This document shows positions 34,379 through 41,551 of a DNA stretch of 64,000 nucleotides, piece after piece. The stretch comes from Aldersonia sp036524855 (GTDB taxonomy: Bacteria; Actinomycetota; Actinomycetes; Mycobacteriales; Mycobacteriaceae). The position numbers and the translations under genes are program-made. The notes under the pieces are model-generated. The model was not told where the DNA came from. It saw only the letters and a list, made by a program, of their open reading frames with translations, and ran no database searches. Position 1 is the stretch's first letter. Each line of letters begins with the position of its first letter. Location: contig DATDBL010000133.1 of NCBI GenBank assembly GCA_036524855.1, positions 1 through 64,000 on the forward strand, given 5' to 3'.

Positions 34379-34758
34379 TCACGGGGTGTTGAGCATCCAT
34401 CGATGTCCGAACGGGTCGTGGAACACCGCGACGCGACCCGCGGGTTCGCGGTCCTCGGGCCACGGTCCATCGTCACGCCCGCCGCGAGCACCCGCGCGGC
34501 GACCGCGTCAACGTCCGACACGGTGAGGTGCAGGGAGACGGAATTCCCGCGATCGGTGGAGGGGGCGGCGACACCGGCGCTGTCGAACTCGTCCGACATC
34601 ATCCAGCGCGCGCCGCCCACCGCGAACTCGACGTGCCCTACCCGACCGTCGTCCATCACGATCGGGTCGTAGACGACCCGCGCGCCCAGGACGTCCACGT
34701 ACCACGAGATCGCGGCACGCGCATCCGCCACGCACAGGTATGGGGTCAGCACCGCCAC
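34379..34758 (-). pseudogene. VOC-family protein with a frameshift
   Basis: From the ATG at 34758 the VOC text runs LTPYLCVADARAAISWYVDV, then HVEFAVGGARWMMSDEF and VSLHLTVSDVDAVAARVLAA, to about residue 98. Near 34460 the frame shifts, and the end reads EDREPAGRVAVFHDPFGHRW then MLNTP and a stop at 34379. With the shift repaired it would be a normal VOC protein of about 126 residues (PhnB-like). This is either a recent inactivation or a sequence error. Confidence 0.7.
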
Positions 34759-34767
34759 GGTTCGAGG

Positions 34768-35463
34768 CTAGTGCGGCGACCGGTGCAGGACCAGCATGCG
34801 GTCGCCGCCGCGTTGGAACTCGTACGCCACCGGCACAATCCTGTGGGAAATACCTTGTGCGGCAAGTGTGTCGGTGAGCGATGTGACCATCTCGGGCATG
34901 GCTCGCCCGCTCTGGTCCAGCAGCGGAAAGACCCGCACGTCGCGGCGGCTCACCCGCACGAGTTCGAGCAGTGCGGCGCGGTGGAAGGTCAGGTCGAGGC
35001 GGTCCGCGTAGGTGAACAATAGATGCGAGCTGAGGACGAGATCGAACGAGGCGTCGGGGAAGGGCAAATCCGGCAGGCTCGCGCAGCGGTAGCGGTCGGG
35101 ACGGGCGGCGAGATCGCTGAGGAACGCCTGCGCCGCCGCAGACCGAGTGCGGGTGTGCCCGTCGACGCCGCCGTAGAAATCCCACACGTAGCGGTCGGCA
35201 TGGGTGGACGCCCAGACGCGGCCGCGGTCGAGTTCGTCGCGCTGTCGGGCGGCGAGCTGATCGGGCGGATCTGCATACACCGGATCGACCGCAACCGCGT
35301 CGCACCCGCGACCGGCGGCGGCAGCGGTGAAGCTCGAACCGCCGCCGGGGCAGTCGAGCACGGTCCCGGTCAGGTCGGAGTCTGTCAGGGCGAACATGGC
35401 ACGATATTCCTCGAACGAGCGCGCGCTGACGAGGTACTCACCGATCGAATCCGCCGCCGCCAT
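34768..35463 (-). CDS. Class I SAM-dependent methyltransferase-like protein
   Basis: The 231-residue protein has GTVLDCPGGGSSFTAAAAGR as motif I (D-x-P-G-G-G-x-S), AVDPVYADPP as the acidic strand 2, and SFDLVLSSHLLFTYADRLDL as the post-motif II/III region. The usual GxGxG is altered to CPGGGSS, which is seen in a clade of small-molecule methyltransferases. The substrate is unknown. The ATG at 35463 starts the frame cleanly. Confidence 0.78.
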   Translation of the reverse strand: MAAADSIGEYLVSARSFEEYRAMFALTDSDLTGTVLDCPGGGSSFTAAAAGRGCDAVAVDPVYADPPDQLAARQRDELDRGRVWASTHADRYVWDFYGGVDGHTRTRSAAAQAFLSDLAARPDRYRCASLPDLPFPDASFDLVLSSHLLFTYADRLDLTFHRAALLELVRVSRRDVRVFPLLDQSGRAMPEMVTSLTDTLAAQGISHRIVPVAYEFQRGGDRMLVLHRSPH

Positions 35464-35494
35464 GGTGAACTCACGGTAGCGGTGCCGAATCTCG

Positions 35495-35813
35495 CGTTCG
35501 AACCGGATCCCACCGACGGCCGGTGCTGGTGCTGTCGCGGTATCGGATCGACCCCGTGCACGACCGGGACCGCGCGGCGATGGTGCGGTTGGCGCGGTCG
35601 CGGCAGCCTACCGGTGCGATGGAATGGCGGCTCTACCGCGACGACGCCGCCGGGTACAGCTACATCGAGCCGTTCGTCGTGGCGTCCTGGGCCGGGGACA
35701 TGCACACGATCCGGCTGACCGTCACCGACCGGCAGATCGAGGAGCGGGGCGAGGCGTACGCGGTAGAATCCGTGACCGTGCGGCACCTGCTGGCGGTGCG
35801 AACCCTCGAATGA
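35495..35813 (+). pseudogene. C-terminal fragment of an MFS_3-type exporter
   Basis: After EPDPTDG in one frame, the text PVLVLSRYRIDPVHDRDRAA and TGAMEWRLYRDDAAGYSYIE, PFVVASWAGDMHTIRLTVTD follows. This is the soluble C-terminal domain unique to the MFS_3/DUF894 exporters (R-x-x-G-A-x-x-W-x-L-x-x-D, then E-x-F-x-V-x-S-W). The twelve membrane helices are gone. An ORF from 35523 is open, but it is not a real gene by itself. Confidence 0.6.
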
Positions 35814-35926
35814 CGGCCGTGACGCAGAGTCACTCCGTTTCTAGTGCTCGAGGTTGGACCCATCGCGCCCTCCACGTCACCGGAAGTAGCGATCCTAAAC
35901 CCGGCCGGTGGCGGAGTGCGGGTGAG

Positions 35927-36244
35927 TCAGCCGGCGGCGGCGTGGTCGTCGTGGGCGAGGACGTAGCGGGCGATGGCCTCGCGCATCACCTCGGCGGGGG
36001 TGCGGTCCTGCTCGTGGGCGATCTCGTCGACCCGGCGGCTGAGCCCGGCGGGCAGCCGCACCTGTCGTTTCGGCGAGTGCTCGCCCTGCGCGCCGCCCAA
36101 CGGCGGCCGTCCCCGTCCGGCGCGGGCGAGCAGGGCGCGCCCGGAGGCGGCGGCGGCGCCGCCGCGGCGGGCGGTCGTGGAGTCCGTGGTCAGCTGCATT
36201 TCGTGCTCGGCCCAGTCGGCCAGCTCGTCATAGTGGGTGCTCAA
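35927..36244 (-). CDS. Ribbon-helix-helix antitoxin-like protein
   Basis: The 105-residue protein has an N-terminal helix HYDELADWAEHEMQL, a Gly/Ala/Arg linker, and a C-terminal RHH unit (KRQVRLPAGLSRRVDEIAHE and TPAEVMREAIARYVLA). It probably starts at TTG 36244 with GAGGAGA upstream. It lies 52 bases behind a toxin-like gene on the same strand. In BrnT-BrnA type modules the toxin gene comes first, as it does here. Since the toxin gene is frameshifted, this would be an orphan antitoxin. Confidence 0.72.
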   Translation of the reverse strand: MSTHYDELADWAEHEMQLTTDSTTARRGGAAAASGRALLARAGRGRPPLGGAQGEHSPKRQVRLPAGLSRRVDEIAHEQDRTPAEVMREAIARYVLAHDDHAAAG

Positions 36245-36296
36245 TGGTGGTATCTCCTCACTGGTTTCGTCGTGGGCCGCTGTCCAGGAAGGGGTT

Positions 36297-36565
36297 TCAC
36301 TGGTCGCCGATCCGGTCGAGATGCTTCCGGCGGGCGACCATCACGTGGAAGATCGTCACGTCATGGCGGCCCTCCTCGACCATCACCTCGAGCAGCTGCC
36401 CGGTCCGGGAAGGGCCGACGAACAGGGTCGGACGGACCGTCGCCGGCGGCCGCGGGTCGTCGAACTCGGACTCGGCATAGATTAGATAGCGTGTGTGATC
36501 GCATGGCACGCGTCCTCGGGGGCGATGCCGTGCTTGGCCGCGCTGTCCGTCCATCGGATTCCCAT
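36297..36565 (-). pseudogene. BrnT-like toxin gene with a frameshift
   Basis: From the ATG at 36565 the text GIRWTDSAAKHGIAPEDACH then AITHA ends at a stop at about 36482. In the next frame it continues RYLIYAESEFDDPRPPATVR, then LFVGPSRTGQLLEVMVEEGR and DVTIFHVMVARRKHLDRIG to 36297. The two pieces join into one toxin of about 85-90 residues with the usual W-x-D-S-A-x-K-H-G-I opening and a V-x-x-F-H-V-M-x-A-R-R-K end. The family assignment (BrnT-like or related RelE-fold) is from pattern only. Confidence 0.62.
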
Positions 36566-36657
36566 TCGGTTTCGGTTCCTAATAATGTAGTCCACAAAGC
36601 TCAGTTTTTGTAGTACGTAAACCGTGTCGCCCGGTAGTCGCGTTCCGACCTCAAAAT

Positions 36658-36681
36658 CGCTAGCAAGTTTGAATGCTAGCG
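36658..36681. repeat. Perfect 8-base-arm inverted repeat
   Basis: CGCTAGCA and TGCTAGCG are separated by eight bases in an AT-richer segment. It lies 93 bases upstream of the toxin-like start and 284 bases upstream of prmA. It has no T-run on either side, so it is more likely an operator than a terminator. Confidence 0.5.
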
Positions 36682-36793
36682 AGCACGTCTGACAAGAATC
36701 TCGCCCGAGACCGGCGCCCACCCGACGTCGATCCGCGAACCGTTTGACCCTCCAAACGATCACGGATGCGGGGGGCACCTCGCTACCAGGGTC

Positions 36794-36833
36794 GTGAGTG
36801 GTTCTGGAGTCTATGGACTCCACAACCACTCAC
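36794..36833. repeat. 40-bp near-perfect palindrome
   Basis: The outer arms GTGAGTGGTT and AACCACTCAC match perfectly. The inner arms GGAGTC and GACTCC are also complementary around TATG, with two mismatched positions between. It could be a strong hairpin (a terminator between the divergent units) or a large operator. It is 132 bases before prmA. Confidence 0.6.
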
Positions 36834-36860
36834 GGGTGGCGCCGCCGCCCTGTGACGTGC

Positions 36861-36876
36861 GTCTCACAGTGAGACG
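36861..36876. promoter_or_regulatory. Candidate activator-binding dyad before prmA
   Basis: GTCTCACAGTGAGACG contains perfect 7-base arms around one A. A 13-of-16 match, GTGTCAATGTGAGACG, lies at 43247-43262, upstream of the activator gene. The paired occurrence suggests the site of the GAF/Fis activator. Confidence 0.6.
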
Positions 36877-36964
36877 GGCAGAGGCCTTCAGAGTGGGTTG
36901 AATTCTGGGCACACCGTCCCCCAGCCGTCGGCAACCGGCCGGCGCTCGATACAGGAGGCGCAAT

Positions 36965-38596
36965 TTGAGCAGGCAGAGCCTTACCAAGGCACATGCGAAG
37001 ATCACGGAGTTGTCGTGGGATCCCACCTTCGCCACTCCCGCAACCCGGTTCGGCACCGACTACACCTTCGAGAAGGCGCCGAAAAAGGATCCGCTCAAGC
37101 AGATCATGCGGTCCTATTTCCCCATGGAGGAGGAGAAGGACAACCGCGTGTACGGCGCGATGGACGGCGCGATCCGCGGCAACATGTTCCGCCAGGTGCA
37201 GCAGCGCTGGCTGGAATGGCAGAAGCTCTTCCTGTCGATCATCCCGTTCCCGGAGATCTCCGCGGCCCGCGCGATGCCCATGGCGATCGACGCGGTGCCG
37301 AACCCCGAGATCCACAACGGGCTTGCGGTGCAGATGATCGACGAGGTCCGTCACTCCACGATCCAGATGAACCTCAAGAAGCTCTACATGAACAACTACA
37401 TCGACCCGGCCGGGTTCGACATGACCGAGAAGGCGTTCGCGAACAACTACGCGGGCACCATCGGCCGGCAGTTCGGCGAGGGCTTCATCACCGGCGACGC
37501 GATCACGTCCGCGAACATCTACCTCACCGTCGTCGCCGAAACCGCCTTCACGAACACGTTGTTCGTGGCGATGCCGGACGAGGCCGCCGCCAACGGCGAC
37601 TACCTGCTGCCGACGGTGTTCCACTCGGTGCAGTCCGACGAGTCCCGGCACATCTCCAACGGCTACTCCATCCTGCTTATGGCCCTGGCCGACGAGCGCA
37701 ATCGCCCACTGCTGGAACGGGATCTGCGCTACGCGTGGTGGAACAACCACTGCGTGGTCGATGCCGCGATCGGGACGTTCATCGAGTACGGAACCAAGGA
37801 CCGCCGCAAGAACCGCGAAAGCTACGCGGAGATGTGGCGGCGGTGGATCTACGACGACTACTACCGCAGCTACCTCATCCCGCTCGAGAAGTACGGCCTG
37901 ACGATCCCGCACGACCTCGTCGAAGAGGCGTGGAAGCGCATCACCGAAAAGGGCTACGTCCACGAGGTGGCACGGTTCTTCGCCACCGGCTGGCCGGTGA
38001 ACTACTGGCGGATCGACACGATGACCGACAAGGATTTCGAGTGGTTCGAGCACAAGTACCCGGGGTGGTACTCGAAGTACGGCAAGTGGTGGGAGGAGTA
38101 CAACCGGCTCGCCTACCCCGGCCGCAACAAGCCGATCGCGTTCGAGGAGGTCGGGTACCAGTACCCGCACCGCTGCTGGACCTGCATGGTGCCGGCCCTC
38201 ATCCGCGAGGACATGGTGGTGGAGAAGGTGGACGACCAGTGGCGCACCTACTGCTCGGAGACCTGCTACTGGACCGACGCGGTCGCGTTCCGGAGTGAGT
38301 ACGACGGCCGCCCGACGCCGAACATGGGTCGGCTCACCGGCTTCCGCGAGTGGGAGACGCTGCACCACGGCAAGGACCTCGCCGACATCGTGTCGGATCT
38401 CGGCTACGTGCGCGACGACGGTAAGACCCTCGTGGGGCAGCCGCACCTGCACCTCGACGATCCGAAGAAGCTGTGGACCCTCGACGACGTCCGCGGCAAC
38501 GTGTTCCAGAGCCCGAACGTGTTGCTGAACCAGATGTCCGACGAGGACCGCGAGGCCCACGTGGCCGCATACCGGGCGGGAGCCGTGCCGGCCTGA
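36965..38596 (+). CDS. prmA: Propane/MimA-type diiron monooxygenase, hydroxylase large (alpha) subunit
   Basis: The 543-residue soluble diiron monooxygenase alpha subunit carries the two iron-ligand pairs seen as VQMIDEVRHS (D-E-x-R-H) and SVQSDESRHIS (D-E-x-R-H). HRCWTCMVPALIRED with YCSETCYWTDAV near the C-terminus provides Cys pairs. Sequence and length match the alpha subunits of actinobacterial propane monooxygenase (PrmA) and of MimA, which oxidise propane, acetone or phenol. I cannot separate prm from mim by eye. The TTG start at 36965 has AGGAGG upstream. It is the first gene of the operon with reductase, beta subunit, coupling protein and chaperonin. Confidence 0.95.
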   Translation: MSRQSLTKAHAKITELSWDPTFATPATRFGTDYTFEKAPKKDPLKQIMRSYFPMEEEKDNRVYGAMDGAIRGNMFRQVQQRWLEWQKLFLSIIPFPEISAARAMPMAIDAVPNPEIHNGLAVQMIDEVRHSTIQMNLKKLYMNNYIDPAGFDMTEKAFANNYAGTIGRQFGEGFITGDAITSANIYLTVVAETAFTNTLFVAMPDEAAANGDYLLPTVFHSVQSDESRHISNGYSILLMALADERNRPLLERDLRYAWWNNHCVVDAAIGTFIEYGTKDRRKNRESYAEMWRRWIYDDYYRSYLIPLEKYGLTIPHDLVEEAWKRITEKGYVHEVARFFATGWPVNYWRIDTMTDKDFEWFEHKYPGWYSKYGKWWEEYNRLAYPGRNKPIAFEEVGYQYPHRCWTCMVPALIREDMVVEKVDDQWRTYCSETCYWTDAVAFRSEYDGRPTPNMGRLTGFREWETLHHGKDLADIVSDLGYVRDDGKTLVGQPHLHLDDPKKLWTLDDVRGNVFQSPNVLLNQMSDEDREAHVAAYRAGAVPA

Positions 38597-38684
38597 CCCG
38601 GCGGGTGGGTGGCGCTGGAACTCCAACGAGCCACCGCCACCCGCCCGACCACTTTGCCCGTCAGTAGAATTCAGGAGATCCGTC

Positions 38685-39728
38685 GTGGCAGACCACCACC
38701 GCATCAACTTCGAGCCCGTCGACCTCGAGATGGAGGTCGGTGAGGACGAGAACGTCCTCGACGCCGCCTTCCGGCAGGGCATTCACCTCATGCACGGCTG
38801 CCGCGAGGGCCGCTGCTCGGCGTGCAAGTCCTACGTCCTCGACGGCGAGATCCAGATGGACGACTACTCGACGTTCGCCTGTAACGACGCGGAGGTCGAA
38901 GAGGGCTACGTGCTGCTCTGCAAGTCGCACGCGTTCAGCGACTGCACAATCGAACTGCTGAACTTCGACGAGGACGAGTTGCTGGGCGGGTTCCCGATCC
39001 AGGACGTGCGCACTCGGGTGACCGCGCTGGAACCGATGACCGGCGACATCGTCTCGCTGCGGCTCGAGGCCGTCGAGCCGAGCGTGTTCGAGTTCAAGCC
39101 GGGGCAATACGCGGACGTGCACATCCCCGGCACGGAAGAACACCGCTCGTTCTCGATGGCGACCACCCAGTCCACCCCGGGCAAGGTGGAATTCCTGATC
39201 AAGAAGTACCCGGGTGGGAAGTTCGCCGGCCTGCTCGAGGACGGCCTCTCCGTCGGCGACGAGATCGCACTCACCGGACCGTACGGATCGTTCACGCTCA
39301 AGGAGGGGCACATCCTCCCGGTCGTGTGCATCGGCGGCGGCGCTGGCATGGCGCCGGTCCTCTCGCTGCTACGGCACCTGAGCGAGACGGAAAGTGCACG
39401 GCCCGTGCGCTTCTACTACGGCGCACGCACGCCGTCGGACCTGTTCTACCTCGACGAGATCCTCACCCTCGGTGCGGCATTGACGGACTTCGAGTTTGTC
39501 GCGTGCCTGTCCGAGTCGATGGACGATCCACCCGGCGGGGCGATGCGCATCGAGCAGGGCAACGTCACCGACATCGTCGAGGTGAGCGAGGCAGATCTCG
39601 CGAAGGTGGAGGTCTACATGTGCGGACCACCGCCGATGGTCGACGCCGCGCTCGCGCTGCTCGAATCACACACCGTGCCCAAGGATCAGGTCTTCTACGA
39701 TAAGTTCACTAGCCCCGGCTTCGATTGA
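38685..39728 (+). CDS. prmB: Monooxygenase reductase component (2Fe-2S ferredoxin/FAD/NAD)
   Basis: The 347-residue protein has three domains. An N-terminal plant-type ferredoxin has Cys39, Cys44, Cys47 and Cys79 as 2Fe-2S ligands. An FAD domain has HRSFSMA (R-x-x-S). An NAD domain has CIGGGAGMAP and ends in CGPPPMVD. It passes electrons from NADH to the diiron hydroxylase. The start is a GTG at 38685 after CAGGAG. The 88 bases after prmA are the largest gap between the early genes of the operon. Confidence 0.95.
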   Translation: MADHHRINFEPVDLEMEVGEDENVLDAAFRQGIHLMHGCREGRCSACKSYVLDGEIQMDDYSTFACNDAEVEEGYVLLCKSHAFSDCTIELLNFDEDELLGGFPIQDVRTRVTALEPMTGDIVSLRLEAVEPSVFEFKPGQYADVHIPGTEEHRSFSMATTQSTPGKVEFLIKKYPGGKFAGLLEDGLSVGDEIALTGPYGSFTLKEGHILPVVCIGGGAGMAPVLSLLRHLSETESARPVRFYYGARTPSDLFYLDEILTLGAALTDFEFVACLSESMDDPPGGAMRIEQGNVTDIVEVSEADLAKVEVYMCGPPPMVDAALALLESHTVPKDQVFYDKFTSPGFD

Positions 39729-39771
39729 CTCGTCGGCAGCCCAACCCATTTCACCCGACAGGAACGAACAG

Positions 39772-40878
39772 ATGACGGCATCCACACCGCCCAAGGAACG
39801 CAGCTTCCCGACCATCGAGTTCACCGACTCCGAGGCCGGCGCGATCGACTTCCCGAGTTCGAAGAGTAGGAAGTTCACCTACTACAAGCCGGCCAAGCTG
39901 CGGTCGACGATGTACGAGGACGTCACCGTCGACGTCCAGCCCGACCCCGAACGCCACCTCACCCAGGGCTGGATCTACGGGTTCGCCGATGGCCCGGGCG
40001 GTTACCCGAAGGAGTGGACGAAGGCGCAGTCGTCGAACTGGCACGCGTTCCTCGATCCCAACGAGGAGTGGGACCAGACGATCTACCGCAACAACTCCGC
40101 GGTGGTGCACCAGGTGGACCTGTGCCTGCGCAACGCCAAGCGGGCGCACGCCTACGACGGCTGGAACACACCGTGGCTCAAGTTCATCGAGCGCAACCTC
40201 GGGGCGTGGATGCACGCGGAGAACGGCCTGGCGCTGCACGTGTTCACCTCGATCCAGCGCTCCTGCCCGACGAACATGATCAACACGGCGGTCGCGGTGA
40301 ACGCGGCGCACAAGATGCGTTTCGCGCAGGACCTCGCGCTGTTCAACCTCGACCTGTCCGAGGCCGTCGAATCGTTCGACGGGTCCGCGCACAAGGACGT
40401 CTGGCAGTCCGCACCGGAGTGGCAGGCCACCCGGGAGGTCACCGAACGCCTGACCGCCGTGGGCGATTGGTGCGAGCTGCTGTTCGCGTCGAACATCGTC
40501 TTCGAACAACTCGTCGGGGCGCTGTTCCGTAGCGAACTCGTCATGCAGATCTCGGCGCGCAACGGCGACTACATCACGCCCACCATCGTCGGCACCGGCG
40601 AGCACGACTACGACCGCGACCTCGCCTACACCCGCAACCTGTACCGCCTGCTCACCCGCGACCCGGAGTGCGGCGAGGCCAACAAGGAACTCTTCGGCGA
40701 GTGGCTTTCGATCTGGGTTCCCCGCTGCCTCGACGCGGCCCGTGCCCTGCAACCGATCTGGTCGCAGCCGGCCGACAAGGCCGTCACGTTCGCGTCCAGC
40801 TTCGAGGCCGCGACCGCGAAATTCCGTTCCCTGCTCGAGGACCTCGGGCTCGACATTCCCAAGGAGTTGGACAAGTGA
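39772..40878 (+). CDS. prmC: Monooxygenase hydroxylase small (beta) subunit
   Basis: The 368-residue ferritin-like all-helical subunit lacks the diiron ligands of the alpha subunit and stabilises it. Diagnostic text includes RKFTYYKPAKLRSTMYEDVT, VDVQPDPERHLTQGW, WMHAENGLALHVFTSIQRSC and HKDVWQSAPEWQATREVTER. It sits 43 bases after prmB, and its TGA overlaps the GTG of prmD. No unusual feature is seen. Confidence 0.94.
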   Translation: MTASTPPKERSFPTIEFTDSEAGAIDFPSSKSRKFTYYKPAKLRSTMYEDVTVDVQPDPERHLTQGWIYGFADGPGGYPKEWTKAQSSNWHAFLDPNEEWDQTIYRNNSAVVHQVDLCLRNAKRAHAYDGWNTPWLKFIERNLGAWMHAENGLALHVFTSIQRSCPTNMINTAVAVNAAHKMRFAQDLALFNLDLSEAVESFDGSAHKDVWQSAPEWQATREVTERLTAVGDWCELLFASNIVFEQLVGALFRSELVMQISARNGDYITPTIVGTGEHDYDRDLAYTRNLYRLLTRDPECGEANKELFGEWLSIWVPRCLDAARALQPIWSQPADKAVTFASSFEAATAKFRSLLEDLGLDIPKELDK

Positions 40879-41216
40879 GCATGCAATTCGGATCGGCCAC
40901 CGAGTTCTCGAACATGTGCGGGGTCACGCTGATGAACACGCCCATTGGGCGGGTCGTCGCGGAGGTCATGGGCGCCAAGGACGGCGTCGAGCTCACCGAG
41001 TACCCCTCGATGATCCGTGTCGACGGGCAGAAGCTGCTCGCCTTCGACTACGCGGAACTCACCGAGGCGCTCGGCGAGGAGTTCGACGGCTCCATCTTCG
41101 AGGAGATCAGCTCGACCCACTACGGCCGCATGGTGCATCTCGACGAGAAGACCATCCTGTTCGCCAGCCCCGAGGACGCGGCCGAGTACATCGGCTTCGA
41201 CCTCACGGCACGGTAG
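40875..41216 (+). CDS. prmD: Monooxygenase coupling/effector protein
   Basis: The 113-residue MmoB/DmpM-type effector has CGVTLMNTPIGRVVAEVMGA, then VELTEYPSMIRVDGQKLLAF and a helical middle. It binds the hydroxylase and tunes oxygen activation and substrate access. The GTG start overlaps the prmC stop (GTGA) with AAGGAG upstream. An ATG two codons later is the alternative. Confidence 0.93.
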   Translation: MSMQFGSATEFSNMCGVTLMNTPIGRVVAEVMGAKDGVELTEYPSMIRVDGQKLLAFDYAELTEALGEEFDGSIFEEISSTHYGRMVHLDEKTILFASPEDAAEYIGFDLTAR

Positions 41217-41223
41217 GTGCGTC

Positions 41224-41532
41224 ATGACTGTGATCGCTGAGCACGCGGCTCTCGACGTCCGGCACGACGTGGCCTGCCGGGCGCACGCGGTGGCGATGGC
41301 GCGGTGCGTCACCGCGGTGATGGCCGGCACCGGAATGGATCTCGAATCCGCCCAACGGCTCACCCTGCGCGAGCTGCCGGCGGACGCGAACCGCAACGCG
41401 CTGTTGCAGCGGCGCCGGTCGATCGGGCTGAGCCTGTGCCGGCACAGTCGCGTCGTCGTCGACGAGGACGGTCAGACGATCCCGCTCGACGAGTTGGCGT
41501 CACGCATCATGCACCATCCGAGCAATTCCTAG
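41224..41532 (+). CDS. Small protein of unknown function between prmD and the chaperonin
   Basis: The 102-residue protein reads DVACRAHAVAMARCVTAVMA, GMDLESAQRLTLRELPADAN, RRRSIGLSLCRHSRVVVDED and DELASRIMHHPSNS. It is mostly helical with three Cys and several His, but there is no clear metal motif. It lies eight bases after prmD and 20 bases before the GroEL-like gene, so it belongs to the operon. It may be a maturation or assembly factor of the monooxygenase. That role is only inferred from position. Confidence 0.72.
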   Translation: MTVIAEHAALDVRHDVACRAHAVAMARCVTAVMAGTGMDLESAQRLTLRELPADANRNALLQRRRSIGLSLCRHSRVVVDEDGQTIPLDELASRIMHHPSNS

Positions 41533-41551
41533 ACCTCGAGGAGGAACAGCC

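Larger units (their letters stand above)
36566..36964. promoter_or_regulatory. Regulatory region upstream of the prm/mim operon
   Basis: This 400-base stretch has no gene. It contains a locally AT-rich segment near 36585-36670 and three dyads: 36658-36681 (arms CGCTAGCA/TGCTAGCG), 36794-36833 (long palindrome) and 36861-36876 (operator-like). The operon's TTG start at 36965 follows AGGAGG. The main promoter should lie between about 36830 and 36930, but no strong -35/-10 pair is obvious by eye. Confidence 0.6.
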
